Shown one piece after another: positions 34,839 through 44,326 of a DNA stretch of 64,000 nucleotides; positions within the stretch are counted from its first letter, which is position 1, and each line of letters opens with the position of its first letter. Position numbers and translations under genes: made by a program. The stretch covers positions 682,001 through 746,000 of the forward strand of contig NZ_CP192738.1 of assembly GCF_050749805.1 (NCBI RefSeq), in the 5' to 3' direction. The stretch comes from Hahella sp018986435. Its GTDB lineage: Bacteria > Pseudomonadota > Gammaproteobacteria > Pseudomonadales > Oleiphilaceae. Below the pieces are notes generated by a model. It was not told the DNA's origin. It saw nothing but the letters and a program-made list of their open reading frames with translations, and made no database searches.

Positions 34839-35153
34839 TTAGGAATCGGGATTGTAGTCATACTTGAGATAGTGCTCATTATAGAAAGCCTCCAGGTCCA
34901 GGTCTGACTCATATAATACAGACCATATTTCATATCCGTTTCTCAGTTTTTTTCCGTCTTGTTTATAAGCACTTTGCTCCGGGTGTAACTCGAAGTTGCA
35001 GTCCTTTGCGTATTTCTCAGCTTCCTTTAGGGCTTTTGCGTGAGCGGAATCGAAACTCTTCGCTTTAAAACATACGATGCGTTCTTCGTAAATATTTTTG
35101 CCTGACTCCTTGATTCCAAAATGGTAAAGGCTCTTGACTGCATACCAGCTCAT
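34839..35153 (-). CDS. DUF4288-like small protein
   Basis: A 104-residue protein opening MSWYAVKSLYHFGI, a pattern seen in DUF4288. EERIVCFKAKSFDSAHAKALKEAEKYAKD follows, and GYEIWSVLYESDLDLEAFYNEHY closes it. The role is unknown. The gene is visibly more AT-rich than its neighbours, which suggests horizontal acquisition. A CGGAGA ribosome site supports the start. Confidence 0.65.
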   Translation of the reverse strand: MSWYAVKSLYHFGIKESGKNIYEERIVCFKAKSFDSAHAKALKEAEKYAKDCNFELHPEQSAYKQDGKKLRNGYEIWSVLYESDLDLEAFYNEHYLKYDYNPDS

Positions 35154-35350
35154 TTCATGTTCTCCGTTGGAATATTAATTCAATGCCAGCGATCTAAGTT
35201 TGATCTATTTGATGCGCCCAAACTGGGGTGGCGTATTTCTATGGAACGTTTGCGATAATCTGAGGAGACAGATACGCAGTATCTCTATAATTATGTTGAA
35301 GGCTCGCACAGAGGCAGGAGAAATAGCCCTTGCCTTGCTGACCGTTCCCT

Positions 35351-35701
35351 CTATTTATTCTGCTCAATCCGATCCCCATGGCTGGGCGGGGTTGAGGTTA
35401 CCGTGAAAATTAAGTCCTCTGTTGACTCGTTCCTTAGTTGATGAGGCGCGCCGGCGGGGACATGCTTGCCTTGGTGAGGATACAGGGTATAGGTTTCTCC
35501 GCTGACCTCCAGCGTCGCAATGCCGGATAGGACGAAGAAGAACTGTTCCGCCTTTTGATGCAGGTGGCGCACTTCCGAGCAGCCGCTGGGAACCCGCTCC
35601 TGGATAACGCTTAATGTCGGACTTTTAACCAGATGCCAGCCGTCGCAGCGTTCTCCCCAGATGTAATGCTCGGCGTTGTCCTTGGATACTACGCTCATCA
35701 T
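35351..35701 (-). CDS. Cupin-domain protein
   Basis: A 116-residue single cupin. Cupin motif 1 is HLHQKAEQFFFVLSGIATLE and motif 2 is PHQGKHVPAGAPHQLRNES. His residues and Glu form a metal site. The function is unknown and could be sugar isomerase-like, dioxygenase-like or purely binding. A strong AAAGGAAG precedes the start. Confidence 0.82.
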   Translation of the reverse strand: MMSVVSKDNAEHYIWGERCDGWHLVKSPTLSVIQERVPSGCSEVRHLHQKAEQFFFVLSGIATLEVSGETYTLYPHQGKHVPAGAPHQLRNESTEDLIFTVTSTPPSHGDRIEQNK

Positions 35702-36023
35702 TTCTTCCTTTAAGTTTTTGTTTTACTGACGCTTATTAATAAGTTGGCGACTATATTCCCTTATGTGGGGCTCTGACTCAAGGTGGGCGGTTGCAGTAAC
35801 TGATGCAAGGTAAAGGGGCTGGATCTGTCACCAGTCCGGTACGAGACCGCTTTCGACTTCACAGTAACCCGCGTAGTCCTGATTTTTCAGCTAATCTCTT
35901 ATAGATAAAAAGCGGCGTCGTCATAAATCCTGGCGGGGCGGCTTCTCATTCTGGCGCGAGGAGGCGGCTGGCCATTGGCGGCGGCGCTTGTTCGGGCCCG
36001 CCGAACAGGCGACGGGAGCTTGG
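35702..36023. other. 322-bp intergenic region before the hybrid kinase
   Basis: No gene is visible. It contains a small hairpin around 35819-35834 (CTGGATCTGTCACCAG) and GTTCGG/CCGAAC arms around 35985-36002 next to the kinase start. No clear promoter is seen. Confidence 0.4.
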
Positions 36024-39000
36024 ATGTCAGGGAAATCCTCCTCAGCTCAATGGCGAATCCTATCTGCGCTGATAGTCGTTGTCGGCGTCTGTCTGCTTGT
36101 CATTTACATCAGTATCGGCGTTGAGCGTCGCCGGCTTTATGCGGAAACGGACTCGCTGATGCAGGCGCAGATTGCTTTCCGTTCGGAGAAGTTCACCCAG
36201 CGACTGGAAGGGCTTTCCCATGATGTGCGCTTTCTCCTCTTCACTCCTCCCATTCAAGGCATCGTGCGCGCTTCGGAAAACGATGGCTACGATGTCAGGG
36301 AAGATAGTTCCCTGGCGCTGTGGCGGCGGCGCTTGAATACGATTTTCTCCGGCTATGTGGTGACTCATCCCGAGGTCACGCAGGTGCGTTTAATTGGCGT
36401 TGCGGACGGCGGCAGGGAGATCGTCAGGGTCGACCGCATCGGTGAGCTTCCAGAGATTGTCTCGGATGACGAGCTGCAACCGAAAGCGCAACAAGGCTAC
36501 TTCCAAGAGGCGATTTTGATTCCGCCCGGCTCTTTGTATGTGTCAGACCTGAACCTGAATCGTGAATACGGGATGGTGCAATGGCCGCATGTGCCGACAA
36601 TCAGGGTGGCGACTCCGGTTATTAACTCCGCCGGCTCTGTGTTCGGCGTTCTGGTGATCAATATGAGCGCGGAGTTCATGTTTGCCGACATTACGGAGCA
36701 GACGCCGCCGGGATATAACATTTACCTCACTAATCAGGCCGGCGACTTTTTGATTCATCCTGATGATAACAAAACGTTTGGGTTCGACCTGGGCAGGCGA
36801 CATGTCTGGGAGGATGAATTTACACAGGAGCAGGTCGATGCTGACTTGTTCGGCGCCATGTCTTTATTTGAAGGAGAAGAGGAGGGCCGATTACTGGTAA
36901 CAAGTCGAGATCTGCCTTTGCAGGAGGGGCAGCCGGACCGCTTTCTAAAGCTCTACATTACCTACCCTCAGGAGATGGCTGAGAAACGAGTTGGGCGTAT
37001 CGTTTCGAATATCATGCTGGCTTTGCTTGGCGGTATGGCGGTGGTCGGCGGCTTCTTGTATCTCTACTGGTTGAACATGCGGCAGCGACAACTGGTCAGC
37101 GCCGGGCAGGCGCGATTGGCGGCGATTGTGGAGAGCGCCCAGGATGCGGTTTTGGGGATGGACCTGGACGGCGTCATTACGGATTGGAATCGAGGCGCCG
37201 AATTGATGTTCGGCTTTCGTCGCGATGAGGCGATTGGGCGCTTCGTACAAAAGCTCACTGTGCCGTCGGAGAGAGTGGCGGAAGAAGAAAATATCCTGCG
37301 CATGATTGGAGAGGGTGAACCTGTGAAACCCTTCAATACTCAGCGTAAATGCAAGAATGGCCGGATGGTGGAAGTGTCGGTGTCCGTATCGCCGATCAGA
37401 AACGCGGATGGAGAGATTGTCGGCGCCGCCAAGACGATTCGCGATATCAGCCGCCAGATCTCCATAGAGAATCAAATTCGCGAATTGAATGCGTCTCTGG
37501 AACGCCAGGTCGAGGCGCGGACGGCGGAAATACAGCGCTATCTGGCGTTGCAACAGGCGATTCTCAACAATGCCGGCAATGCGATTATCGCCACGGACCT
37601 GGAGGGCGTGATCACGCTTTTTAATCCCGCTGCGGAGCGTATGCTGGGATACAGCACGAAGGAAATGGTGGGCAAAAGAACGCCCGCGGTTTTCCATTTG
37701 CGGGAGGAAGTGGCGGCGCGGGCGCGGGAGTTTTCCGAAGAACTGGATGAGAAACTGGCGCCGGGCTTTGAGGTATTCATCGCAAAGACCAAGCGCGGCC
37801 TGCCCAATGAACACGAATGGACCTATGTGCGTAAAGACGGTTCCCGTTTTCCTGTGCAACTCTCTGTGACCGAGCTGCGCGATGAACATAACCGGACCAG
37901 CGGCTACCTTGGCGTCGCCACGGATATCTCCCGGCAGGTGCAGGACAGACGCAACCTAACTTCCATGCGCGATCAGCTGCTGAAAGCGGCGGAAGTGGCT
38001 GAGCTGGGAATCTGGACCTGGGACCTGGAGAGCGACACGCTCACCTGGAACCGGCAGATGTTCGAGATCTATCAGGCGCCCTATGAATTGAATAAAGGCG
38101 GTCTGAGCCATCGCCACTGGCGCCATGCGCTGCATCCGGAAGACGAGGCGACCACGGTGGCGAAACTGGAGGCGGCGCTGGCGGGCGAGGGCGTATACGA
38201 CCCCATTTATCGCATCGTGCGCCCTAGTGGCGAAGTGCGCTATGTGCAGGCCGCCGCGGTGGTGGAATTCAATGATCTGGGCAAACCGATATTGGTGCTT
38301 GGCGTCAACCGAGATATCACGGAGCAGCGTGAGTACGAACAGCGCCTGCGTGAAGCCAAGTCGATGGCGGATAAAGCCAGTAATGCAAAATCGGAATTTC
38401 TGGCCAATATGAGTCATGAAATCCGTACGCCCATGAACGCGATTCTGGGGATGGTCAACTTACTCAAGCGCACCGACCTGGAAGAGCGTCAGCGAGACTA
38501 TGTGCAGAAGGCGGAGTCTTCCGCTAGAGCTTTGCTGGGCATTCTTAACGACATTCTGGACTTCTCTAAAATCGAAGCCGGCAAACTGACTCTGGATTTG
38601 GAGCCTTGCAGCCTGGATAAACTGCTGCAGGATGTGGCGGTCATTATCACCGCCAATATTGGCGACAAACCGCTGGAGGTGCTGTTTGACGTTGATCCGA
38701 AAATTCCTGACTGGCTGGAGCTGGATGGCCTGCGTTTACAGCAGATTCTGATTAATCTGGCGGGCAATGCCGTGAAGTTCACGGAGCAGGGCGAAGTGGA
38801 GATATCCGTCAGACTGGAGTCTGCGCAAGATGATAATCTGGTTTTGTCTTTCGCTGTGCGCGACACCGGTATCGGCATCTCTCCAGAGCAGTTGCAGCGC
38901 ATCTTCGAAGGCTTCACGCAGGCGGAGGCGTCAACCGCCCGGCGCTTCGGCGGCGCGGGTCTGGGATTGGCTATCTGTCGGCGTCTGGTGCGTTTGATGG

Positions 39001-40472
39001 GGGGGGAAATTACGGCGGAAAGCAAGGAAGGCGAGGGCAGCCTGTTCCGCTTTTCTATCTCTTGTCTCCGGGCGCAGCCATGGAATGCGGCGAAAAAAGC
39101 CTGCAGTCTGCCTAAACGGCTGCGTGTGTTGGTGGTGGATGATAACGCCAGCGCCAGAGAAGTGCTCAGAGGCGTGATTGAATCCTTTGGCTGGACGGTG
39201 GAGATCGCAGTCAGCGGCGAGGAGGGCGTCGACAAGTTGATGGAGGCGGCGGATTTCGCCACGCCATACAACCTGGTGCTGATGGACTGGATGATGCCCG
39301 GCATGGATGGCTGGCGGGCCGCAGAGCTGATCAAGGCGCAATATCCGGCGGGCCAGGCGCCGCTGATCATGATGGTGAGCGCTCAGGCCCGTGATGAGAT
39401 GGAGCGTCGTCGCCTGTCTTCGCCGAACACGATTGACGGTTATCTCACCAAACCCGTGACCGCCTCCATGATTCTTGACGCCGCCTCGGATACCCTGAAG
39501 TTGGATCGCTCCCGCAATCGCGTCAACGGTGCAGCCGCGGGTAAACGCCTGCATGGGATGACCATCTTGCTGGTTGAGGACAACCCGACCAATCAGCAAG
39601 TGGCCATGGAGCTGCTGCAGAGCGAAGGGGCGAATGTAAGCATTGCCGGGGACGGTCTGGAAGCGGTGGCGGCGATACAGAGCGCGGAGTCGATGTTTGA
39701 TGCGGTGCTGATGGATATCCAGATGCCGGGCATGGATGGCTATACCGCCACCCGTGAGATTCGCGGCAAACTGAAAATGAATGCGTTGCCGATTATCGCC
39801 ATGACCGCCAATGCCATGTCCTCGGACCGGGAGGCGGCGCTCTCCGTGGGGATGAACGAGCATGTCGGCAAACCCTTCGACTTTGATCATCTACTGGAAG
39901 TATTGATAGAACAAACGGGCTGGGATAGCTCACTGGAATCAACGCCAACGCCAACGCCAACGCCAACGCCAACGCCAACGCCAACGCCAACGCCAGCTAC
40001 CGCTGCTCCTGAGGCGGAAGCGAAAGAGGAAACAGTAAAAGAAATGGAGTCGGTAATGGAAGCTCAGCCAGAAACGGAGACTGTCCCACAGGAAACCGCT
40101 GGTTGCGCCATCGAGAGCAGCGGCGCCATAGACTCCGCTTGCGCACTGGCGCGGATGAGCGACAACTGGGGGATATACTGCCGCGCCATTCAGCTGTTTC
40201 TGCGCGACGCGCCGAAATTGATGGAGCTGTATCCCGCGCAATGGCCTTCGGACCCCGAGGAGACCCGGCGGAATTATCACAGTCTCAAAGGCATGTCCTC
40301 CACAGTGGGGGCCAACAGGGTGTCTGAGCTGGCGGCGGAGCTGGAACAGCTGGTTAAAGGGGGGCTGCGCGACGACGCTCGCTATCAGGCATTGCTGGAG
40401 CAGCTCAGGCTTCACATCAAGGCGGCGTACGCGGAGGCGGAAGCGTTGTTGCAACGTCGTGACGTCGGTTAA
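36024..40472 (+). CDS. Hybrid sensor kinase with PAS domains, two receivers and C-terminal Hpt
   Basis: A 1482-residue membrane kinase. TM1 lies at about 8-32, a dCache-like periplasmic sensor at about 33-315 and TM2 at about 325-350. Three PAS domains (about 360-770) lead into HisKA with His798 in MSHEIRTPMN and an HATPase (N-box NLAGNAVKFTEQG, FGGAGLGLAIC). Receiver 1 carries Asp1088 (LMDWMMPGMDG) and receiver 2 Asp1231 (LMDIQMPGMDG). A (Thr-Pro)9 linker at about 1307-1324 joins an Hpt domain with His1419 (NYHSLKG). It is a complete internal phosphorelay, but no output regulator is adjacent. ATG 36024 follows GGGAG. A TTG at 35988 is the longer alternative. Confidence 0.92.
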   Translation: MSGKSSSAQWRILSALIVVVGVCLLVIYISIGVERRRLYAETDSLMQAQIAFRSEKFTQRLEGLSHDVRFLLFTPPIQGIVRASENDGYDVREDSSLALWRRRLNTIFSGYVVTHPEVTQVRLIGVADGGREIVRVDRIGELPEIVSDDELQPKAQQGYFQEAILIPPGSLYVSDLNLNREYGMVQWPHVPTIRVATPVINSAGSVFGVLVINMSAEFMFADITEQTPPGYNIYLTNQAGDFLIHPDDNKTFGFDLGRRHVWEDEFTQEQVDADLFGAMSLFEGEEEGRLLVTSRDLPLQEGQPDRFLKLYITYPQEMAEKRVGRIVSNIMLALLGGMAVVGGFLYLYWLNMRQRQLVSAGQARLAAIVESAQDAVLGMDLDGVITDWNRGAELMFGFRRDEAIGRFVQKLTVPSERVAEEENILRMIGEGEPVKPFNTQRKCKNGRMVEVSVSVSPIRNADGEIVGAAKTIRDISRQISIENQIRELNASLERQVEARTAEIQRYLALQQAILNNAGNAIIATDLEGVITLFNPAAERMLGYSTKEMVGKRTPAVFHLREEVAARAREFSEELDEKLAPGFEVFIAKTKRGLPNEHEWTYVRKDGSRFPVQLSVTELRDEHNRTSGYLGVATDISRQVQDRRNLTSMRDQLLKAAEVAELGIWTWDLESDTLTWNRQMFEIYQAPYELNKGGLSHRHWRHALHPEDEATTVAKLEAALAGEGVYDPIYRIVRPSGEVRYVQAAAVVEFNDLGKPILVLGVNRDITEQREYEQRLREAKSMADKASNAKSEFLANMSHEIRTPMNAILGMVNLLKRTDLEERQRDYVQKAESSARALLGILNDILDFSKIEAGKLTLDLEPCSLDKLLQDVAVIITANIGDKPLEVLFDVDPKIPDWLELDGLRLQQILINLAGNAVKFTEQGEVEISVRLESAQDDNLVLSFAVRDTGIGISPEQLQRIFEGFTQAEASTARRFGGAGLGLAICRRLVRLMGGEITAESKEGEGSLFRFSISCLRAQPWNAAKKACSLPKRLRVLVVDDNASAREVLRGVIESFGWTVEIAVSGEEGVDKLMEAADFATPYNLVLMDWMMPGMDGWRAAELIKAQYPAGQAPLIMMVSAQARDEMERRRLSSPNTIDGYLTKPVTASMILDAASDTLKLDRSRNRVNGAAAGKRLHGMTILLVEDNPTNQQVAMELLQSEGANVSIAGDGLEAVAAIQSAESMFDAVLMDIQMPGMDGYTATREIRGKLKMNALPIIAMTANAMSSDREAALSVGMNEHVGKPFDFDHLLEVLIEQTGWDSSLESTPTPTPTPTPTPTPTPTPATAAPEAEAKEETVKEMESVMEAQPETETVPQETAGCAIESSGAIDSACALARMSDNWGIYCRAIQLFLRDAPKLMELYPAQWPSDPEETRRNYHSLKGMSSTVGANRVSELAAELEQLVKGGLRDDARYQALLEQLRLHIKAAYAEAEALLQRRDVG
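39942..39995 (+). repeat. In-frame hexanucleotide repeat (ACGCCA)9
   Basis: Nine exact copies of ACGCCA encode (Thr-Pro)9 between the second receiver and the Hpt domain of the hybrid kinase. Slipped-strand changes in whole units keep the frame and alter linker length by two residues per unit. Confidence 0.95.
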
Positions 40473-40524
40473 CGCTCTTTCGACTATGCTTAAGTCCTTT
40501 CAATGGGTAATGGAAACGCAAGCA

Positions 40525-40845
40525 ATGAAAAGAATAGTCATATTTACTGCCCTGGCGCTGTTCGCGATAGGCGCGCAAGCGGCGGAGCTGAGCAAGCAGG
40601 CCTTGCAGGGAAGCTGGTTGATTCTGTCCATGAACGGAGAGTCTGACGACGAAAATGACAAGTGGGAATTTGAGGGCGATAACTTCTATCAGAACCTGGG
40701 CGGACGGCGTATTTCTCCCGACGCTTTCACGGTGAAAGGACAAACCATTGACCTGGGCTACGCCAAAATCAAAGTGCTGGCTTTCGATGGCGACACGATG
40801 ACGGCGGATATGGCGGGCTTCACCTATGAACTTAAAAAGGATTGA
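40525..40845 (+). CDS. Small secreted hypothetical protein
   Basis: A 106-residue protein with a clear signal peptide (MKRIVIFTALALFAIGAQA). The mature part opens LQGSWLILSMNGESDDENDKW and continues in short beta strands, reminiscent of a small lipocalin-like or META-type barrel, but I cannot name a family. The longest frame begins at 40459 inside the kinase terminus. ATG 40525 is chosen because it begins the leader. Confidence 0.6.
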   Translation: MKRIVIFTALALFAIGAQAAELSKQALQGSWLILSMNGESDDENDKWEFEGDNFYQNLGGRRISPDAFTVKGQTIDLGYAKIKVLAFDGDTMTADMAGFTYELKKD

Positions 40846-40991
40846 GTCAGTTTTATATAAGGAGGACTGACAGCCAGCTTTCCCGGCCCCGCTCTGGCGG
40901 TCGTGGGTCTATGTGCGCATAATGCCGCTCGGATTTAATCGAGCGGCTGTCGACGCGCAGGACTAACAGCCGCCAGTAGCGCAAGGATCAT
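40846..40991 (+). promoter_or_regulatory. Structured leader region with two hairpins
   Basis: GTCAGT/ACTGAC arms (40846-40851, 40866-40871) enclose a loop holding AAGGAGG. A second hairpin, GCCGCTCG/CGAGCGGC (40924-40931, 40940-40947), precedes the next gene. No terminator T-run follows either. The first begins just after the upstream stop. Confidence 0.4.
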
Positions 40992-41576
40992 ATGAAGTTA
41001 CGAGTATTACTGTTCACGCTTATCACCGGGCCGTTTTTTAGCGCGTTTTCCTTTGTTACGGTTATCTTCGTAATGGGTGCGATTCAAGCTCCTGACTCTT
41101 TCATGGACAGGGGCGTTGAAACGCTGGGAGTCTATTTAGGTTCTATTTTCATCTCCACCATTGCTGGTTATCTGGTGGCCTTTTTGGGCGTTGAGGAGCT
41201 GCCGCCAGGCATCTTCCCTCTTGTCATCTATTCAGTCTTATTTTCTGTAGCGATCAGTCGATATTTCCTGTGGACCTACTTTAAGGAATATTCGAGAAAG
41301 ACGGTGGTTCTGCATATCACGCTGATCAGTATGGTCGTCGCTTTGATCGACTACGGCGTGTTCTTTCTGCTTTTTCCTCTGTCGCCTCAAATGAAGTTTG
41401 TTATGCCGTATATGGTTCTGCCGACCAGCATTGTTCTGGGGGTTATCTGCGGTGTCTGGGAGAGCGGTAAAGAAAATCGTAAAGGCGTAAGGACGAGGGA
41501 AATGGGCAAGGAAAAAAGTGGATTAAGCCCGAGTGCTGAGGCTGAAGAAAAGCTTCAGACGACGGACGTCATCTGA
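40992..41576 (+). CDS. Hypothetical four- to five-helix membrane protein
   Basis: A 194-residue integral membrane protein with about five hydrophobic segments, from LLFTLITGPFFSAFSFVTVIF to MVLPTSIVLGVICGV, followed by a charged cytoplasmic tail (ESGKENRKGVRTREMGKEK). I recognise no family. AAGGA lies before the ATG. A hairpin overlaps its stop codon. Confidence 0.6.
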   Translation: MKLRVLLFTLITGPFFSAFSFVTVIFVMGAIQAPDSFMDRGVETLGVYLGSIFISTIAGYLVAFLGVEELPPGIFPLVIYSVLFSVAISRYFLWTYFKEYSRKTVVLHITLISMVVALIDYGVFFLLFPLSPQMKFVMPYMVLPTSIVLGVICGVWESGKENRKGVRTREMGKEKSGLSPSAEAEEKLQTTDVI

Positions 41577-41579
41577 AGC
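41552..41579 (+). terminator. Stem-loop overlapping the membrane-protein stop
   Basis: GCTTCAGACGAC (41552-41563) pairs with GTCATCTGAAGC (41568-41579) with one mismatch and a GGAC loop. There is no clear T-run, so termination is plausible but uncertain. The convergent ygiQ gene ends 15 bases further on. Confidence 0.45.
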
Positions 41580-41593
41580 CAGATATGCTGTTA

Positions 41594-43789
41594 TCAGCCT
41601 TTCGCCGGCGAGCGTCCAGCAGGTTTTCCGCGCTTGGGCCCGGCGCCCTGACGGGGAGGCAGGCCAGTGTGCTGGGTTAGAACCCGGCCTTTGCGCGGCT
41701 GTCCGCCTTGCGGATTCAGCTTGGAGCCGTACTTTTTGGCGCTGGGGTGATTCGCTGGCTGCGTCGGCGGCACCAGGTGCTTCTTGCCGTAGCCAATCAA
41801 ATGCGCCTTGCCCATACGCTGCAGGGCTTCCCTGAGCATCGGCCAGTTGTCCGGATCGTGATAGCGCAGAAACGCCTTATGCAGACGGCGCTGCCGTTCG
41901 CCTTTCGGGATGTATACCTTGTCCGTCTTATAGTTGATGCGGTGCAAGGGATCGCGCTCAGAGTGATACATGGCGGTGGCGCTGGCCATGGGAGAAGGAT
42001 AGAACGCCTGCACCTGATCGGCGCGGAAGCCGTTTTCCTTCAGCCACATCGCCAGATTCAGCATGTCTTCATCCGTGGTGCCTGGGTGGGCGGCGATGAA
42101 GTAGGGAATCAGATACTGTTCTTTACCCGCTTCTTTGGAGAAGCGTTCGAACATCTCCTTGAACTTGTAGTAGGTGCCCATGCCAGGCTTCATCATTTTC
42201 GACAGGGGCGCTTCCTCAGAATGCTCCGGTGCGATTTTCAGATAGCCGCCGACATGGTGAGTCACCAGCTCGCGTACGTATTCAGGATCTTCCACCGCCA
42301 GGTCATAGCGTAAGCCGGAGGCGATCATTACTCGCTTGACGCCAGGCAACGCGCGGGCGCGACGGTACAGTTGCGTGGTCTCCGAATGATCGGTTTTCAG
42401 GTTCTTACAGATCGTCGGATAAACGCAGGACAAACGACGGCAGTTGGCGTGAATCTCCTCACTCTTACAGTTGAGGTGATACATATTGGCGGTCGGGCCG
42501 CCCAGGTCGGAGATGGTGCCGGTAAAGCCGGGCGTCTTGTCGCGGATGTTCTCGATCTCGCGGATGACGGAATCCTGAGAGCGGCTTTGAATCCAGCGGC
42601 CTTCATGCTCAGTGATGGAGCAGAAGGAGCAACCGCCGAAACAGCCGCGCATGATGTTCACGGAGAAGCGGATCATGTCGTAAGCAGGAATGCGCGCCTT
42701 GCCATACGCAGGATGAGGAATGCGCTGGAAAGGCAATTCGAAAACGTCATCCAGTTCCTTGGTCTGCAGGGGAATCGCCGGCGGGTTCATCCACAGGTAA
42801 CGGTCGCCATGCTTCTGCGCCAGCGTGTGAGCGTTGGCCGGGTTGGTTTCCAGGTGCAGCACGCGGGACGTATGCGCGTACAGAACTGGGTCGTTGCGTA
42901 CTTTCTCGTAGGAGGGCAGTTGAATAAAGCGCTTGTGGCCACCGCTGGGGGGCAGAATATGCACGACTTGCTCTTCCGGCTCATTAGCGACGGCCTGCTT
43001 GGAGCTGCAGCCTTCTTCCGTTCCTTCCTCATTGGCGTACACATAAGGATTGGGCAGCGGATCGACTCTGCCGGGCTTGTCGATGCGAGTGGAGTCCTTC
43101 ATTTCCCAGTCGTGGGGAAGTTCAGACAATACGCACGCGGTGCCGCGGATATTGGTCATGTCTTTCATTTGTTCGCCGGCGGCGGCGCGATGGGCGATTT
43201 CCACCACCGCTCTTTCCGCGTTGCCGTAGACCAGCAGGTCGGCCTTGGAGTCGAACAGAACCGAGCGGCGCACTTTGTCCGACCAGTAATCATAATGAGC
43301 GATGCGGCGCAGACTGGCTTCGATGCCGCCGACCAGCACCGGCACGTCGCTGTAAGCTTCTTTACAGCGCTGGGTGTACACCAGTACGGCGCGGTCTGGA
43401 CGTTTGCCGCCTTCGTTATTGGGCGTGTAGGCGTCGTCGTGACGCAGTTTGCGGTCCGCAGTGTAGCGGTTGATCATGGAGTCCATGTTGCCGGCGGACA
43501 CAGCGTAGAACAGGTTGGGTTTGCCCAAAGTCATGAAGGCGTCTTTCGAGGACCAGTCCGGCTGCGCAATGATGCCGACGCGGAAACCATGGGATTCCCA
43601 CAGACGCCCAATTACCGCCATGCCGAAGCTGGGGTGATCGACATAGGCGTCGCCGCTGATGATGATAATGTCGCAGCTGTCCCAGCCCTGCGCCTCCATC
43701 TCCTTGCGCGACATCGGCAGAAATTCCGCCGTGCCGAAGCATTCAGCCCAATAGCGTTGATAGGAAAACAGAGGACGCGCCGCGTGCAT
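41594..43789 (-). CDS. ygiQ: YgiQ-family radical SAM protein
   Basis: A 731-residue radical SAM enzyme of the YgiQ/UPF0313 family. MRGCFGGCSFCSITEHEGR near residue 380 supplies the CxxxCxxC that holds the 4Fe-4S cluster. The N-terminal B12-like region (DAYVDHPSFGMAVIGRLWESHGFRVGIIAQPDW) and GFTGTISDLGGPTANMYHLNC are characteristic. The reaction is not established. The C-terminal 60 residues are basic and low-complexity (GGQPRKGRVLTQHTG to the end), as in other family members. Confidence 0.93.
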   Translation of the reverse strand: MHAARPLFSYQRYWAECFGTAEFLPMSRKEMEAQGWDSCDIIIISGDAYVDHPSFGMAVIGRLWESHGFRVGIIAQPDWSSKDAFMTLGKPNLFYAVSAGNMDSMINRYTADRKLRHDDAYTPNNEGGKRPDRAVLVYTQRCKEAYSDVPVLVGGIEASLRRIAHYDYWSDKVRRSVLFDSKADLLVYGNAERAVVEIAHRAAAGEQMKDMTNIRGTACVLSELPHDWEMKDSTRIDKPGRVDPLPNPYVYANEEGTEEGCSSKQAVANEPEEQVVHILPPSGGHKRFIQLPSYEKVRNDPVLYAHTSRVLHLETNPANAHTLAQKHGDRYLWMNPPAIPLQTKELDDVFELPFQRIPHPAYGKARIPAYDMIRFSVNIMRGCFGGCSFCSITEHEGRWIQSRSQDSVIREIENIRDKTPGFTGTISDLGGPTANMYHLNCKSEEIHANCRRLSCVYPTICKNLKTDHSETTQLYRRARALPGVKRVMIASGLRYDLAVEDPEYVRELVTHHVGGYLKIAPEHSEEAPLSKMMKPGMGTYYKFKEMFERFSKEAGKEQYLIPYFIAAHPGTTDEDMLNLAMWLKENGFRADQVQAFYPSPMASATAMYHSERDPLHRINYKTDKVYIPKGERQRRLHKAFLRYHDPDNWPMLREALQRMGKAHLIGYGKKHLVPPTQPANHPSAKKYGSKLNPQGGQPRKGRVLTQHTGLPPRQGAGPKRGKPAGRSPAKG

Positions 43790-43938
43790 ACAGAACTCAC
43801 CGGGAGGGTTGATTAAAAAATGGCCGAGTATTTTACTCGATTATTCCGGCGGACGCGATAGCGGAGACCCGGCGCGGAGAATAATTCCCCTTCGACCGGG
43901 CAATATAGGGTTGCTACGAAGCCTATCTCTTAGCTTGT

Positions 43939-44298
43939 TTACTCCGGCGGCAGGCGCTTGCGTATCTTTTCGGTCAGCGCCTTATTCCGGGTGTTTGCGA
44001 TCGACTGCTGGCGTTGGTGCAGCGCAACTTTCGCCAGCATATGCGCCGTAACTGGCGCAGTGATCATCACAAACAGGGTGATCAGCAGTTCATGGGCGGA
44101 AAGGCGTTGCTCACGCACAGTGAAGGCGATAATGGAGGCGATCAACAGCGATCCCATGCCCACTGTCGCGGCCAGAGTCGGCGCATGTAGACGGGTATAA
44201 AAGTCACTCATCTTCAGTACGCCAATGGAGCCCAGCAGGGCGAAAAGGCCTCCAAGCAGGACCAAAGCGCAGATAATCAGTTCTACCGTAAAGCTCAT
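43939..44298 (-). CDS. mrpG: Mrp Na+/H+ antiporter subunit G
   Basis: A 119-residue MnhG/PhaG-family protein with three membrane segments and the motif LKMSDFYTRLHAPTLAATVGMG, which is diagnostic. It is the last gene of the mrp operon, 28 bases after mrpF. A charged tail follows the helices. Confidence 0.93.
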   Translation of the reverse strand: MSFTVELIICALVLLGGLFALLGSIGVLKMSDFYTRLHAPTLAATVGMGSLLIASIIAFTVREQRLSAHELLITLFVMITAPVTAHMLAKVALHQRQQSIANTRNKALTEKIRKRLPPE

Positions 44299-44326
44299 AT
44301 CACTACTCTCACATTCTTTTCCGGCC

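Noticed and set aside
35200..35406. 68-codon plus-strand frame between the DUF4288-like and cupin genes
   Set aside because: It overlaps the 3' end of the cupin gene on the other strand and has no supporting features.
39942..39995. Short-period repeat considered as a CRISPR or regulatory array
   Set aside because: It is a 6-base unit without spacers, in frame inside a gene, so it is a coding repeat.
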